Positions 45,220 through 54,052 of a stretch of DNA of 64,000 bases are shown piece after piece. Location: contig NZ_JASHIE010000010.1 in the NCBI RefSeq assembly GCF_030056655.1, positions 244,405 through 308,404 on the forward strand, in the 5' to 3' direction. The notes beneath the pieces are model-generated. The model worked only from the letters and a program-made list of their open reading frames with translations, was not told the origin of the DNA and did no database searches. Position numbers and translations under genes: made by a program. How positions within the stretch are numbered: the stretch's first letter is position 1; each line of letters starts with the position of its first letter. The DNA is from Flectobacillus rivi. Its GTDB lineage: Bacteria > Bacteroidota > Bacteroidia > Cytophagales > Spirosomataceae.

Positions 45220-46302
45220 TTACTTGGGCCATTGTCCATTCATGATTTCTTTACCTGAAATCTTTTTGGGATCTAAAACTACATGTTTGACTGTTTTGCG
45301 TTTCCAAGTGTAGATGATATGTACCATTCCATCGGTCGATTGGATTACGGCAGGATATGAAAATTCTCCAGGTTCGGTTTCTAATTCGGTAACTGCAAAC
45401 CACTTTTTACCATCTTTCGAAATAGCGACATTGATAGGGGAGCGAGGTCCACCCCATTTGCCTTCATACCTAATTGTATGATTATATACCAAAATATGCC
45501 GACCATCTTTGAGCGTAACAGCATCAGTTCCTGAATTGGGATTAGGAAGGCTTGTTTTTTGAACTTCGCTCCAAGTCATACCATTGTCATTTGAATATGC
45601 TTCTAATATGGCATCGTTTTGACTACGACATAGTAGCTGAAGTTTGCCTTTAGGATGAAACAGTACACTTGGCTGGATAGCCATAATATTTTTGCCATCG
45701 TTTAAAAATGCCGTTTTCTGCCATGTTTTTCCTAAATCTTTGCTATATTCAAAGTACAATTTCCAGCCATCTAGCTCGGTGCTAGTAGGGCATAAGATTG
45801 TTTTGTTGTGTAACCAAACGGGTTTGTTCTTGATAGGACCTAAAATTCCCTCTGGAAGCTTTTCTGGTTCAGACCAAGTATTACCCTCGTCTTTTGAACG
45901 TCTAATCATTCCCCACCAATGAACAGGGTCGGGGCCTACTTTGTAAAATAATAATAAATCACCTTGGGGTACTTGGAACAGCACGGGGTTCCAACAAGGG
46001 TAGCGTACATCTGAAGATTGAACACCGTTGGCTAGTTCGATGGGCTTAGACCATGTTCCATGGCTATATCTGCTGGCATAAATAGAAACATCTGGATTTT
46101 TTTCGTGTGTACCCGCAAACCACGTAACCAAGAAACCATCCTTAGTTTGTACAATACTTGAAGCATGACATTCGGGAAATTCAGTTGTTGGAAAAATGAA
46201 TTCTGAATTGACAATGCCTTCAGGGGACGTTTGTGCTTGACCGTTGTAAAAAAATAGAAGTATGAAAATGCTTTTACTGAGCAATCTAAATAGAGATTTC
46301 AT
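45220..46302 (-). CDS. Exported sialidase-fold (BNR-repeat) protein
   Basis: A 360-residue protein with signal peptide (to N-G-Q-A-Q). Asp-boxes S-K-D-E-G-N-T-W, S-K-D-L-G-K-T-W and S-N-D-N-G-M-T-W mark a six-bladed beta-propeller of the sialidase/neuraminidase superfamily. The pattern S-S-I-V-Q-T-K-D-G-x-x-L-V-T-W-F-A-G-T-H-E is that of the group often attached to glycan-degrading loci. It may act on other sugars or only bind them. Confidence 0.8.
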   Translation of the reverse strand: MKSLFRLLSKSIFILLFFYNGQAQTSPEGIVNSEFIFPTTEFPECHASSIVQTKDGFLVTWFAGTHEKNPDVSIYASRYSHGTWSKPIELANGVQSSDVRYPCWNPVLFQVPQGDLLLFYKVGPDPVHWWGMIRRSKDEGNTWSEPEKLPEGILGPIKNKPVWLHNKTILCPTSTELDGWKLYFEYSKDLGKTWQKTAFLNDGKNIMAIQPSVLFHPKGKLQLLCRSQNDAILEAYSNDNGMTWSEVQKTSLPNPNSGTDAVTLKDGRHILVYNHTIRYEGKWGGPRSPINVAISKDGKKWFAVTELETEPGEFSYPAVIQSTDGMVHIIYTWKRKTVKHVVLDPKKISGKEIMNGQWPK

Positions 46303-46467
46303 AGAAATAATACAGTTTGTTAGAGATGTGGTATTGAAGTTACAGAATTCTTGGAGAACTCATATCGAAGAAGCCTAATAATAACTTAGACTAACAAGTT
46401 TGAGAAATAATGAGCAATTTTGACTGTCTTTTTTGCCTAAAATTAAAATTGATAAACTCTTAAAAAT

Positions 46468-47010
46468 ATGGAAATAAGTGCTAATTGGGTATTTATTCTA
46501 ATCATCATACCCATATCTGGGATTTTAGTAGGTGCTTGGGATCTTACCAAAAAGAAAATCTACATCTGGCTTTTGGTAATGCTCTGGGGAGTTGTGGGAA
46601 TACTATTGTTGTTTAGTAAACGTGGATCCTCACCTGAAGAAAAACTGGTGAATATTCCTATCGAAAAAAAGCACTATTATGGCTCGTATGTAATTGCAAG
46701 AGAGTTTTTTTCGGGCGACCAAGTAGACTGGCAATACAATCATTTTAGATTTGAAATAAAAGACAACGATTCTATCTATTTCCATTTGACTAATGGTGCC
46801 AAAATCAATAAAACTCACAGAGGAGGTATTTCTACCACCAAGCTGGATTCAAATGAAAATTTGATGTTGCACATGGATACCCCAACACACCACATTCTCA
46901 AGACAAATCCACGCTTGTATTTCAAAGACAATGAACTGTTTTTAGTTTTTAAATCAAAAAAATATCATAATGTCTATTTCAAAAAAGGCGAATGGAAAGA
47001 AATAGAGTAG
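46468..47010 (+). CDS. Membrane protein of unknown function
   Basis: A 180-residue protein with two N-terminal helices (about 7-26 and 31-50) and a soluble C-terminal domain of about 125 residues. No family recognised. It converges on the SDR gene across a repeat element. Confidence 0.6.
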   Translation: MEISANWVFILIIIPISGILVGAWDLTKKKIYIWLLVMLWGVVGILLLFSKRGSSPEEKLVNIPIEKKHYYGSYVIAREFFSGDQVDWQYNHFRFEIKDNDSIYFHLTNGAKINKTHRGGISTTKLDSNENLMLHMDTPTHHILKTNPRLYFKDNELFLVFKSKKYHNVYFKKGEWKEIE

Positions 47011-47019
47011 GTTTATTGA

Positions 47020-47203
47020 GTGAATTAGTAGTGTAGTATGGATTTTAAACTATTACGGGTTTGGGATTTCTGGTTTCGGAAATAAAGTAAACCTTTTCTG
47101 TTTTTATGAAATACTATATAACAGGTGGATTACACTTCCAAAATCCGACATCGGAAATCCGAAATTGACAAATCCTAGTTCCTTTCACACACTACTAATT
47201 CAC
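47020..47203. repeat. Interspersed palindromic repeat, family A, copy 3, with outer inverted arms
   Basis: The inner family A element (47051-47170, ATTACGGGTTTGGGATTTCT ... AATCCGAAATTG) is flanked by an outer inverted repeat GTGAATTAGTAGTGT (47020-47034) and its complement (47189-47203). It occupies the whole gap between two convergent genes, the right arm reaching the SDR stop region. Confidence 0.75.
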
Positions 47204-47211
47204 CGTTCGAG

Positions 47212-47979
47212 TTATATTGTTGTTCCTCCGTCGGCTTCGTAGATTCCTCCTGTGCAATAACCAGAGGCTTCAGAGGCAAGGAATAAGGCTAAGCCAGCGA
47301 TTTCGTCTACAGTTCCCATGCGAGCAATAGGTAAGCGTTTGACGAAATGGTTAAGTACTTGTTCATTTTGCCAAAGTGCTTCTGAAAACTTAGTTTTGAT
47401 AAGCCCTGGGCAGATTGAATTTACTCTGATACCGTCACATCCCCATTCTTTAGCCGTAACTTTTGTCAGCATATTCAATGCCGCTTTCGATACAGAATAG
47501 ATGCCCAATCCCGGGTCGGGGGTGAGACCTGCAATAGAGCTAATATTGATGATAGAACCTCCTCCACGTTGTTTCATGATAGGATGCACTAATTTGCTGA
47601 TTTCAAAAGGAGCTTTTACATTGATGTTCATAATTTTGTCGAATGCCCACTCTTCACAGTCTAGTACAGGACCATATACAGGATTGGTGGCGGCATTGTT
47701 GACAAGAATATCGATACCGCCCAGTTCATCAACTACTTTTCGAATGAGAGCTTTACAACTTGGAATATCGCCAGCGTTGGCAGCTATGCCTATACAAAAA
47801 CCACCTTCGGCACGAATACTTTCGGCAACTTTATCCAACTCTTCTTGTTTTCGAGAGTTAATCACCACTTTGGCACCACAAGCCGCAAAATGACGAGCTA
47901 TTGCTTCGCCAATTCCTTTGCTGGCGCCTGTGATAAGGGCTACTTTGTTTTCAAGATTAAAAATCTGATTGGCATTCAT
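47212..47979 (-). CDS. Short-chain dehydrogenase/reductase
   Basis: A 255-residue classical SDR. NAD(P)-binding T-G-A-S-K-G-I-G at residues 17-24, N-N-A-A at 94-97, catalytic Ser in the S-S-I-A region near 148, and Y161-x-x-x-K165. Substrate unknown; similar enzymes reduce sugars, steroids or acyl carriers. Confidence 0.93.
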   Translation of the reverse strand: MNANQIFNLENKVALITGASKGIGEAIARHFAACGAKVVINSRKQEELDKVAESIRAEGGFCIGIAANAGDIPSCKALIRKVVDELGGIDILVNNAATNPVYGPVLDCEEWAFDKIMNINVKAPFEISKLVHPIMKQRGGGSIINISSIAGLTPDPGLGIYSVSKAALNMLTKVTAKEWGCDGIRVNSICPGLIKTKFSEALWQNEQVLNHFVKRLPIARMGTVDEIAGLALFLASEASGYCTGGIYEADGGTTI

Positions 47980-48160
47980 TTTTTGATAGTTAAGATTGTT
48001 TTAGAGTAAAATATTATGCTTGCATACTAAATTTAAGAGGATTTTTTTAAAAACACAAGATAGAGGCACTTTGTAAGCGATGTTTCAATTCCATTGCAAA
48101 TGTCTTATCTTGCAGAAGGTTTATTGCTGATTGAATACAGACTATTTCTTAACGTAATTT

Positions 48161-48295
48161 ATGAAACCAGAAACTAAAAAAGATAAAGCTTTGCCTCCAT
48201 TTGTGTCTTCATGGTCACAATTATATTGGATTGTTGTCGGCAACCTTGTACTGATGATATGTTTATTCCAACTATTCAGCGAATATTTTCGCTAG
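48161..48295 (+). CDS. 44-residue membrane peptide preceding the symporter
   Basis: ATG at 48161 opens a 44-codon frame: charged N-terminus (M-K-P-E-T-K-K-D-K-A), then P-P-F-V-S-S-W-S-Q-L-Y, one helix (W-I-V-V-G-N-L-V-L-M-I-C-L-F) and the end F-S-E-Y-F-R. It lies 88 bp before the sodium:solute symporter on the same strand. Small subunits beside symporters occur in other transporters; the link here is inferred from position. Confidence 0.6.
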   Translation: MKPETKKDKALPPFVSSWSQLYWIVVGNLVLMICLFQLFSEYFR

Positions 48296-48383
48296 ACCAA
48301 AATACCACTAGTAAAAGCTTGGTTATAGTTTATGAATTTTGTACTGCTAAATCGCAAGCTTTGAATTGTAAATGATTAAATAG

Positions 48384-50072
48384 ATGAAGAATATAGACTG
48401 GTTAGTTTTGGTGGCTACCCTTGGTGGAATTGTAGGATTTGGTATGTGGAAGGGGCGTGCTTCTAGGCAAAATATTGAAGGCTTCTTGTTGGCTGACAGA
48501 CAATTGCCATGGTATCATGTCACGCTTTCGGTGATGGCTACTCAGGCAAGTGCTATTACTTTTTTGTCGGCTCCAGGGCAGGCATATACCGATGGTATGC
48601 GCTTTGTACAATTTTACTTTGGCTTGCCTTTGGCTATGATTGTGCTGTCGGTGACTTTTATTCCGATGTTTAAAAAACTCAACGTTTATACCGCTTATGA
48701 GTTTCTGGAAGGTCGTTTTGATTTAAAAACACGTGTACTGACTTCTTTCTTATTTTTGATTCCTAGGGCACTTTCTACAGGTGTAACCATTGCTGCTCCT
48801 TCGATTATTTTATCCACCATTTTGGGTTGGGATTTGTACTGGACCAATATCATGACAGGTTTGGTCGTAACGCTTTATTGTATGTATGGGGGCTCAAAAA
48901 CCATTTCATATACCCAAATGCAGCAAATGTTTGTGGTATTGATAGGAATGTTTTTGGCTGGCTATATGGTCGTACACCTTTTACCTACGGAAATTGGTTT
49001 CGTGGATACGTTAAAAGTTGCTGGTAAAATGGGAAAACTCAATGCTATCGACTGGAAATTTGATTTGAATAATCGCTATAATGTTTGGTCGGGTTTAATT
49101 GGTGGTTTCTTTTTGCAGTTATCTTATTTTGGTACAGATCAGTCGCAGGTAGGTCGATATCTATCTGGGGAATCTGTAGGTGAAAGCCGTATTGGTTTAT
49201 TGATGAATGGTATGCTTAAAATACCGATGCAGTTTTTGATTTTATTAGTTGGAGCCTTGGTTTTTGTCTTCTATCAGTTCAATCAACCACCGCTATTTTT
49301 TAACCAAACAGGTTTAGATAAAATTGCCAATACGCAGGAATACCGACAAATAGAAGCCAAACATTCACAGATTTTTCAAGAAAAAAAGGTAGCAGTTACT
49401 CAAATGTTCGATGCCCTTAAAAGTGGCAATGAACAACAAATCGAGCAAACAAAAGTCAAGGTGACTGAGGCCGATAAGGCAAGCGGTGAGTTGAGAACAG
49501 AAGTAAAAGATTTATTGAAAAAGACTAGCCCCGAAACAGATACCAACGATACCAATTATATCTTCTTGTCATTTGTGACTAAATATCTTCCTGTTGGGAT
49601 GGTGGGATTATTGATTGCTGTGATTTTATTAGCCTCTATGGGCTCGATGGCATCGGCATTTGGTTCGCTTACCTCTTGTACTATTATTGATATTTATAAA
49701 AGATTATTACATCCTGAAGATACCGATCAGCATTATTTGACTGTATCGCGCTGGGTCACGCTTGGTTGGGGGATTTTTTGTATTATCGTGGCGCAATTTA
49801 CCGCTAATATCGGAAGCTTGATTGAAGCGGTAAATATCCTTGGTTCATGGTTTTATGGAACAATCCTTGGGGTATTTTTAGTAGCTTTTTATTTCAGAAA
49901 CATCCAAGGAAATGCTGTGTTTTGGGCAGCAATTTTAGCCGAAATTATCGTGATTTATACTTGGTGGATTGATTTAACTGCCTTTTTATGGTTAAATCTT
50001 ATTGGCTGTGTATTGGTGATTGTTTTTGCATATTTGATTCATTTACTAACACCTAAAAAGATTATAGGTTAA
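48384..50072 (+). CDS. Sodium:solute symporter
   Basis: A 562-residue SSS-family transporter with about 13 helices. The family landmarks are A-S-A-I-T-F-L-S-A-P-G near residue 52, G-G-F-F-L-Q-L-S-Y-F-G-T-D-Q-S-Q-V-G-R-Y-L, and S-M-G-S-M-A-S-A-F-G-S-L-T near residue 418. A hydrophilic, coiled-coil-like insert of about 70 residues (near 315-385) breaks the usual pattern. Substrate unknown, perhaps a sugar given the mutarotase next door. Confidence 0.9.
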   Translation: MKNIDWLVLVATLGGIVGFGMWKGRASRQNIEGFLLADRQLPWYHVTLSVMATQASAITFLSAPGQAYTDGMRFVQFYFGLPLAMIVLSVTFIPMFKKLNVYTAYEFLEGRFDLKTRVLTSFLFLIPRALSTGVTIAAPSIILSTILGWDLYWTNIMTGLVVTLYCMYGGSKTISYTQMQQMFVVLIGMFLAGYMVVHLLPTEIGFVDTLKVAGKMGKLNAIDWKFDLNNRYNVWSGLIGGFFLQLSYFGTDQSQVGRYLSGESVGESRIGLLMNGMLKIPMQFLILLVGALVFVFYQFNQPPLFFNQTGLDKIANTQEYRQIEAKHSQIFQEKKVAVTQMFDALKSGNEQQIEQTKVKVTEADKASGELRTEVKDLLKKTSPETDTNDTNYIFLSFVTKYLPVGMVGLLIAVILLASMGSMASAFGSLTSCTIIDIYKRLLHPEDTDQHYLTVSRWVTLGWGIFCIIVAQFTANIGSLIEAVNILGSWFYGTILGVFLVAFYFRNIQGNAVFWAAILAEIIVIYTWWIDLTAFLWLNLIGCVLVIVFAYLIHLLTPKKIIG

Positions 50073-50164
50073 TGGTTATTTGTTAGTTAGCTTATTGGGT
50101 AGCTACCGCTGACCATTCCCTAATTCTATAAAGATTGATATGTTTTGTAAGTATCTTTACAGCT

Positions 50165-50172
50165 TAATTTTG
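50165..50172 (+). promoter_or_regulatory. Promoter elements upstream of aldose-1-epimerase
   Basis: TAATTTTG, exact TAnnTTTG, with TTTTG at 50143-50147, 17 bp further upstream, as a candidate -33 element. Confidence 0.45.
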
Positions 50173-50212
50173 TGTTCTCTTAAAACAAACAACAAACCAT
50201 TACCTCTGTCTC

Positions 50213-51082
50213 ATGATTACCATTCAAAACCAATACCTCAAAGCAACGATTAATCCCAAAGGTGCTGAGTTAGTGAGCCTTGTACAGTTATCTAGCCATA
50301 TTGATTTTATGTGGGAGGGAGATGCTGCTTATTGGGGTAAACACTCGCCTGTACTTTTTCCAATTGTTGGTTCGCTGAAGGATAATACCTATTTCTACGA
50401 AGAAAAAGCTTATCAATTGGGACGTCATGGATTTGCTAGAGATGGCATATTTGAAATAGAAACGCAGACAGAAGATACGGTAACTTTTTTGCTAGCTTCT
50501 GATGAAAATACAAAAACGGTATATCCTTTTGACTTTGAGTTTAGATTAAAATATACTCTTCAAGAAAACCAATTGGAATTACAATACATTGTGGATAACT
50601 CTGGGGATAAGTTACTTTGGTTTTCGGTGGGGGGGCATCCAGCCTTCAAAGTTCCAATAGAAGAAGGGCTTGCGTATGAAGATTATCGATTAGTTTTTAA
50701 TAAAACCGAAGACTTTGCTCGTTGGCCTTTGTCACCCGAAGGTTTGATTATGGATACGCCAGAAAGTACCGTGGTGACCTCTCATGAAATTCCACTAACC
50801 AAAGAGCTATTTCAGCAAGATGCTTTGGTTTACAAAAACCTTCAATCTGATTGTATTACATTAAAGTCTAATTCGGGGCAGCATCAATTAGAGTTTGGGT
50901 TCAAAGGGTATCCTTTCTTAGGAATTTGGGCGGCTAAAAATGCCAATTTTGTATGTATAGAACCATGGTGTGGCATTGCCGACCATGTAAGTCATAACCA
51001 AGATATTACTCAAAAAGAAGGTATTATCGCCTTAAACCCTTCCGAAACCTTTACTCGCTCGTGGAGTGTAAAACTGATATAG
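50213..51082 (+). CDS. Aldose-1-epimerase family protein
   Basis: A 289-residue galactose-mutarotase-like protein. G-A-E-L-V-S-L, F-P-I-V-G-S, R-H-G-F-A-R and S-V-G-G-H-P-A-F-K-V-P are the family markers, with catalytic His in the last two. It interconverts alpha and beta anomers of a hexose. The group is closer to YeaD-like/LACX proteins than to GalM. Confidence 0.88.
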   Translation: MITIQNQYLKATINPKGAELVSLVQLSSHIDFMWEGDAAYWGKHSPVLFPIVGSLKDNTYFYEEKAYQLGRHGFARDGIFEIETQTEDTVTFLLASDENTKTVYPFDFEFRLKYTLQENQLELQYIVDNSGDKLLWFSVGGHPAFKVPIEEGLAYEDYRLVFNKTEDFARWPLSPEGLIMDTPESTVVTSHEIPLTKELFQQDALVYKNLQSDCITLKSNSGQHQLEFGFKGYPFLGIWAAKNANFVCIEPWCGIADHVSHNQDITQKEGIIALNPSETFTRSWSVKLI

Positions 51083-51096
51083 GAAGATTTTAGGAA

Positions 51097-51164
51097 AATA
51101 AAAAGGTACAAGATTTAAGGAATAAATGTATAAAAACATTAACTTAAATCTTGTGCCTTTTTTC
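51097..51164 (+). terminator. Terminator after aldose-1-epimerase
   Basis: AAAAAGGTACAAGATTTAAG / CTTAAATCTTGTGCCTTTTT, a long stem with one mismatch, followed by T's. Confidence 0.8.
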
Positions 51165-51216
51165 TTTATTTTCAGGATGTTAGAGAAAAGTCAGTTAACC
51201 TTCAATACTATCTTTT

Positions 51217-52761
51217 ATGAATACCAATATGAAAAAACTACTACTTCTTTTGCTTGTCTTTCAAGCACTTCTTATTAGTTGTAAAAGCGGACAAACGCCT
51301 AATTCTTCTTCTAAGTCAACTGTAAATGTTACGTTTTTGCATCTCAATGATGTGTATGAAATCGCACCGCTTGAAGGAGGTAAAGTAGGAGGAATGGCAC
51401 GCGTAGCTACAGTTCGCAAGGAGTTATTAGCTCAAAACCCCAATACGATTACGTTGTTAGCTGGAGACTTCCTAAATCCGTCTTTAATAGGAACTTTTAA
51501 GCATGAAGGGAAAAGTATTAAAGGCAAACAAATGGTGGAGGTAATGGATGCCATTGGGATGGATTGGGTAGGATTGGGCAATCATGAGTTTGATGTAGAC
51601 GAAGCCGAATTATTAGAACGAATCAACCTTTCTAAATTTAATTGGTTGGCTTCAAATGCTTTTCATAATACCCCAAATGGCGTAGAGCCTTTTGCCAAAA
51701 ATGATGTTCCATTTCCGAAGACTACAATTTTGACTTTCAAAAATGCTTCAGGAGCCTCTGTAAAAGTAGGTATGTTCTCGGTGGTATTGCCAGCCAACAA
51801 GAAGAACTTTGTAGTATATGACGACTTTTTTGAATCAGCTAAAAAAGCGTATCAAGAACTCAAACCCCAATGTGATTTTGTAGTGGCTATTACTCACCTC
51901 AACAAGGTAGATGATGCAAAACTAGCTGAAATGTTACCAGAAGTAAAACTTTTGATGGGTGGGCACGATCACGACAATATGATTCAGAAAGTAGGAGATG
52001 TTGTCATTGCAAAAGCGGATGCCAATGCAAAAACAGTTTATGTACATCATTTTTCTTTTGATACCCAAACAAAAAAGCTAAGCCTTACAAGCGAACTACG
52101 CAAAATTGACGACACCATTGTGGAAGATGCCTCTGTGGCAACTATTGTACAAAAATGGGAGCAAATTTTGGATGCAGCTATCAAGAAAATGGGGCTTGAT
52201 AAAAACGATGTAGTTGCCACACTCGATACACCACTTGACGGTCGTGAAAGTAGTATTCGCAATTTTCAAACTAACCTTGGTACTGCTATTGCTAAAGCAA
52301 TGTCGAAAGCATCAAGCAAACCCAACGACTGTGCGATATTTAATGGTGGTTCGGTGCGCATCGATGACCAAGTGGGCGGTAAGGTGACGCAGTTGGATAT
52401 TATGCGTGTATTGCCTTTTGGTGGAAAAATCGTGGAGGCCGAAATGAAAGGTAGGTTGCTGGAACAGGTATTGAATACAGGACTGAAAAACAAAGGTAAT
52501 GGGGGATATTTGCAGTGGGATAAAATTACCTACGATGCTACAAAAAACGAGTGGACAATCAATGAGAAATTATTGGATGTCAATCAAACCTATTACGTGG
52601 TGTTACCTAAATTTTTGATAGAAGGAAAAGAAACAAATCTAGGTTTTTTGACAGATAAAAATCCTGATGTATTGAAGGTAGTCGAACCCGATGCCAATGA
52701 TACTAACGACGTGCGCTCAGATGTGAGAAAGGTATTGATTGCGTATTTGAAGACAAAATGA
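51217..52761 (+). CDS. 5'-nucleotidase/metallophosphatase lipoprotein
   Basis: A 514-residue protein with a lipobox (L-L-I-S-C-K). The calcineurin-type metallophosphatase domain has H-L-N-D-V-Y, A-G-D-F, G-N-H-E-F-D and G-G-H-D-H-D. The C-terminal 5'-nucleotidase domain carries N-G-G-S-V-R. It releases phosphate from nucleotides outside the inner membrane. An alternative start at 51229 is equally plausible. Confidence 0.93.
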   Translation: MNTNMKKLLLLLLVFQALLISCKSGQTPNSSSKSTVNVTFLHLNDVYEIAPLEGGKVGGMARVATVRKELLAQNPNTITLLAGDFLNPSLIGTFKHEGKSIKGKQMVEVMDAIGMDWVGLGNHEFDVDEAELLERINLSKFNWLASNAFHNTPNGVEPFAKNDVPFPKTTILTFKNASGASVKVGMFSVVLPANKKNFVVYDDFFESAKKAYQELKPQCDFVVAITHLNKVDDAKLAEMLPEVKLLMGGHDHDNMIQKVGDVVIAKADANAKTVYVHHFSFDTQTKKLSLTSELRKIDDTIVEDASVATIVQKWEQILDAAIKKMGLDKNDVVATLDTPLDGRESSIRNFQTNLGTAIAKAMSKASSKPNDCAIFNGGSVRIDDQVGGKVTQLDIMRVLPFGGKIVEAEMKGRLLEQVLNTGLKNKGNGGYLQWDKITYDATKNEWTINEKLLDVNQTYYVVLPKFLIEGKETNLGFLTDKNPDVLKVVEPDANDTNDVRSDVRKVLIAYLKTK

Positions 52762-52784
52762 TTTTGATGATTTGAAAACCTAAT

Positions 52785-52941
52785 AATTTGAAGATTCGGG
52801 AATTTGAAAATGAAGAGATTTTTCCTAATAGGGTGCGACTTAAGTCGCACCCTATTAGGAAAAAATGCAATAGTTTATCTTTTAGAATTCGAAGATTAAA
52901 AAAGACATTTTCAAATCTTCAAATCCCCAAATTTTCAAATT
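52785..52941. repeat. Interspersed palindromic repeat, family B, copy 1
   Basis: Outer arms AATTTGAAGATTCGGGAATT (52785 on) and CATTTTCAAATCTTC...CAAATT (52906-52941). The family D palindrome sits inside it. The same arms recur at 56568-56686. Confidence 0.75.
52819..52864. terminator. Perfect 46-bp palindrome, family D copy 2
   Basis: TTTTTCCTAATAGGGTGCGACTT and its exact complement meet at 52841/52842 without a loop. It lies between convergent genes, nested inside family B arms. A bidirectional terminator or cruciform is likely. Confidence 0.8.
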
Positions 52942-52950
52942 AATAAGAAC

Positions 52951-53808
52951 CTATTTCTTCTTTTTGATAGGATTCATTACTGGAAGCTTTGTAGTCCATT
53001 CTGCCACGCCTTTTTCGATAGCATCTTTGAAGAAACCGAAGTTTGCGTCGCTTTTACCTAACTCAAGGGCTTTTTGTGCCAATGGAACAGCCTCTACGAA
53101 ATTGTTCATTTTAGCCAAAATTTGAGCTTTTGTCCATACATTTCTGAACGTTTCTACAGCACCAACCGACGAGTTAGCTAATTTCAATGCTTGCTCCAAC
53201 TTACCTTTTCCTAACAAAAAGCCAGCTGCATTATTCATCGTATTGGCATTGTCAGTAGCAGCTTTTGCAATAGCGGCTTCAATCATTTTGGTAGTTTCAA
53301 CGCCAATTTTAGCAGAAACTTTTTTGTCAGCCCAAGAAAAGTTTAAGTTGGCAGTACTATCTGTAATATCAGATAAATCAAAACTAAAAGACTCAACTTT
53401 AGCATTACCACTTGCCGAAGCTTTTACACGAAGAGCGTCTTTTTCTTGGCTATAAGATTGCTCAGAAGCAGTAATATCTTTGTTGAAAATCAACGTCCAT
53501 TCGCTTTGCGAAGGAATTGAGAAAATAGAATATGTGCCAGCTGCTAATTTTTGACCATTGATTGTTACATCATTTGACAAAGTAATTTGTGTAGCAGCGT
53601 TTGCACCTGTACGCCACACTTTATCGTAAGGAACCAAAGCGCCAAAGATTTCACGACCACGTACATTCGGACGAGAATATTTGATAGCAATATCAGTTGT
53701 TCCAACAGTTTGAGAAACCGATGCTGCCGAACTAGGTTGTGGCAAACGCAATTGGGCCGAGGCTGCAAATGAGCCTGATACGAGTAAAGCTAAGAGGATT
53801 TTTTTCAT
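52951..53808 (-). CDS. DUF2911 exported protein
   Basis: A 285-residue protein with signal peptide (to A-A-S-A-Q). The DUF2911 domain is recognised by S-Q-T-V-G-T-T-D-I, Y-S-R-P-N-V-R-G-R-E-I-F-G, V-P-Y-D-K-V-W-R-T-G-A-N-A and G-T-Y-S-I-F. The C-terminal 80 residues look like tetratricopeptide-type helices. Molecular function unknown. Confidence 0.88.
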   Translation of the reverse strand: MKKILLALLVSGSFAASAQLRLPQPSSAASVSQTVGTTDIAIKYSRPNVRGREIFGALVPYDKVWRTGANAATQITLSNDVTINGQKLAAGTYSIFSIPSQSEWTLIFNKDITASEQSYSQEKDALRVKASASGNAKVESFSFDLSDITDSTANLNFSWADKKVSAKIGVETTKMIEAAIAKAATDNANTMNNAAGFLLGKGKLEQALKLANSSVGAVETFRNVWTKAQILAKMNNFVEAVPLAQKALELGKSDANFGFFKDAIEKGVAEWTTKLPVMNPIKKKK

Positions 53809-53845
53809 GAGATTGGTAAAAATGATGATTAGAATGAATTGAATA

Positions 53846-53853
53846 CAAAGCTA
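53846..53853 (-). promoter_or_regulatory. -7 element upstream of DUF2911 gene
   Basis: Minus strand TAGCTTTG, exact TAnnTTTG, 37 bp before the start. Confidence 0.45.
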
Positions 53854-54052
53854 AAAGTCTTTCGTGGAGATAGACTATTTTTTCGCTCAAATGCTCAGAA
53901 AGTTAGCGGAATTATTGCCAGGAAGGAATGATAAGTACTTTTTGTTAAAAGTATCTCTTCAATGAAGAAAAATTAGATTTTTTAAAAATCTACAATATTT
54001 GTATTTTAATGTCAATTTTCGTAAATTTTGTACAAAATTTGATATTGAAATT

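Noticed and set aside
52819..52864. Operator for a dimeric regulator
   Set aside because: The palindrome lies between two gene 3' ends, not at a promoter, so a terminator or structural role is more likely.
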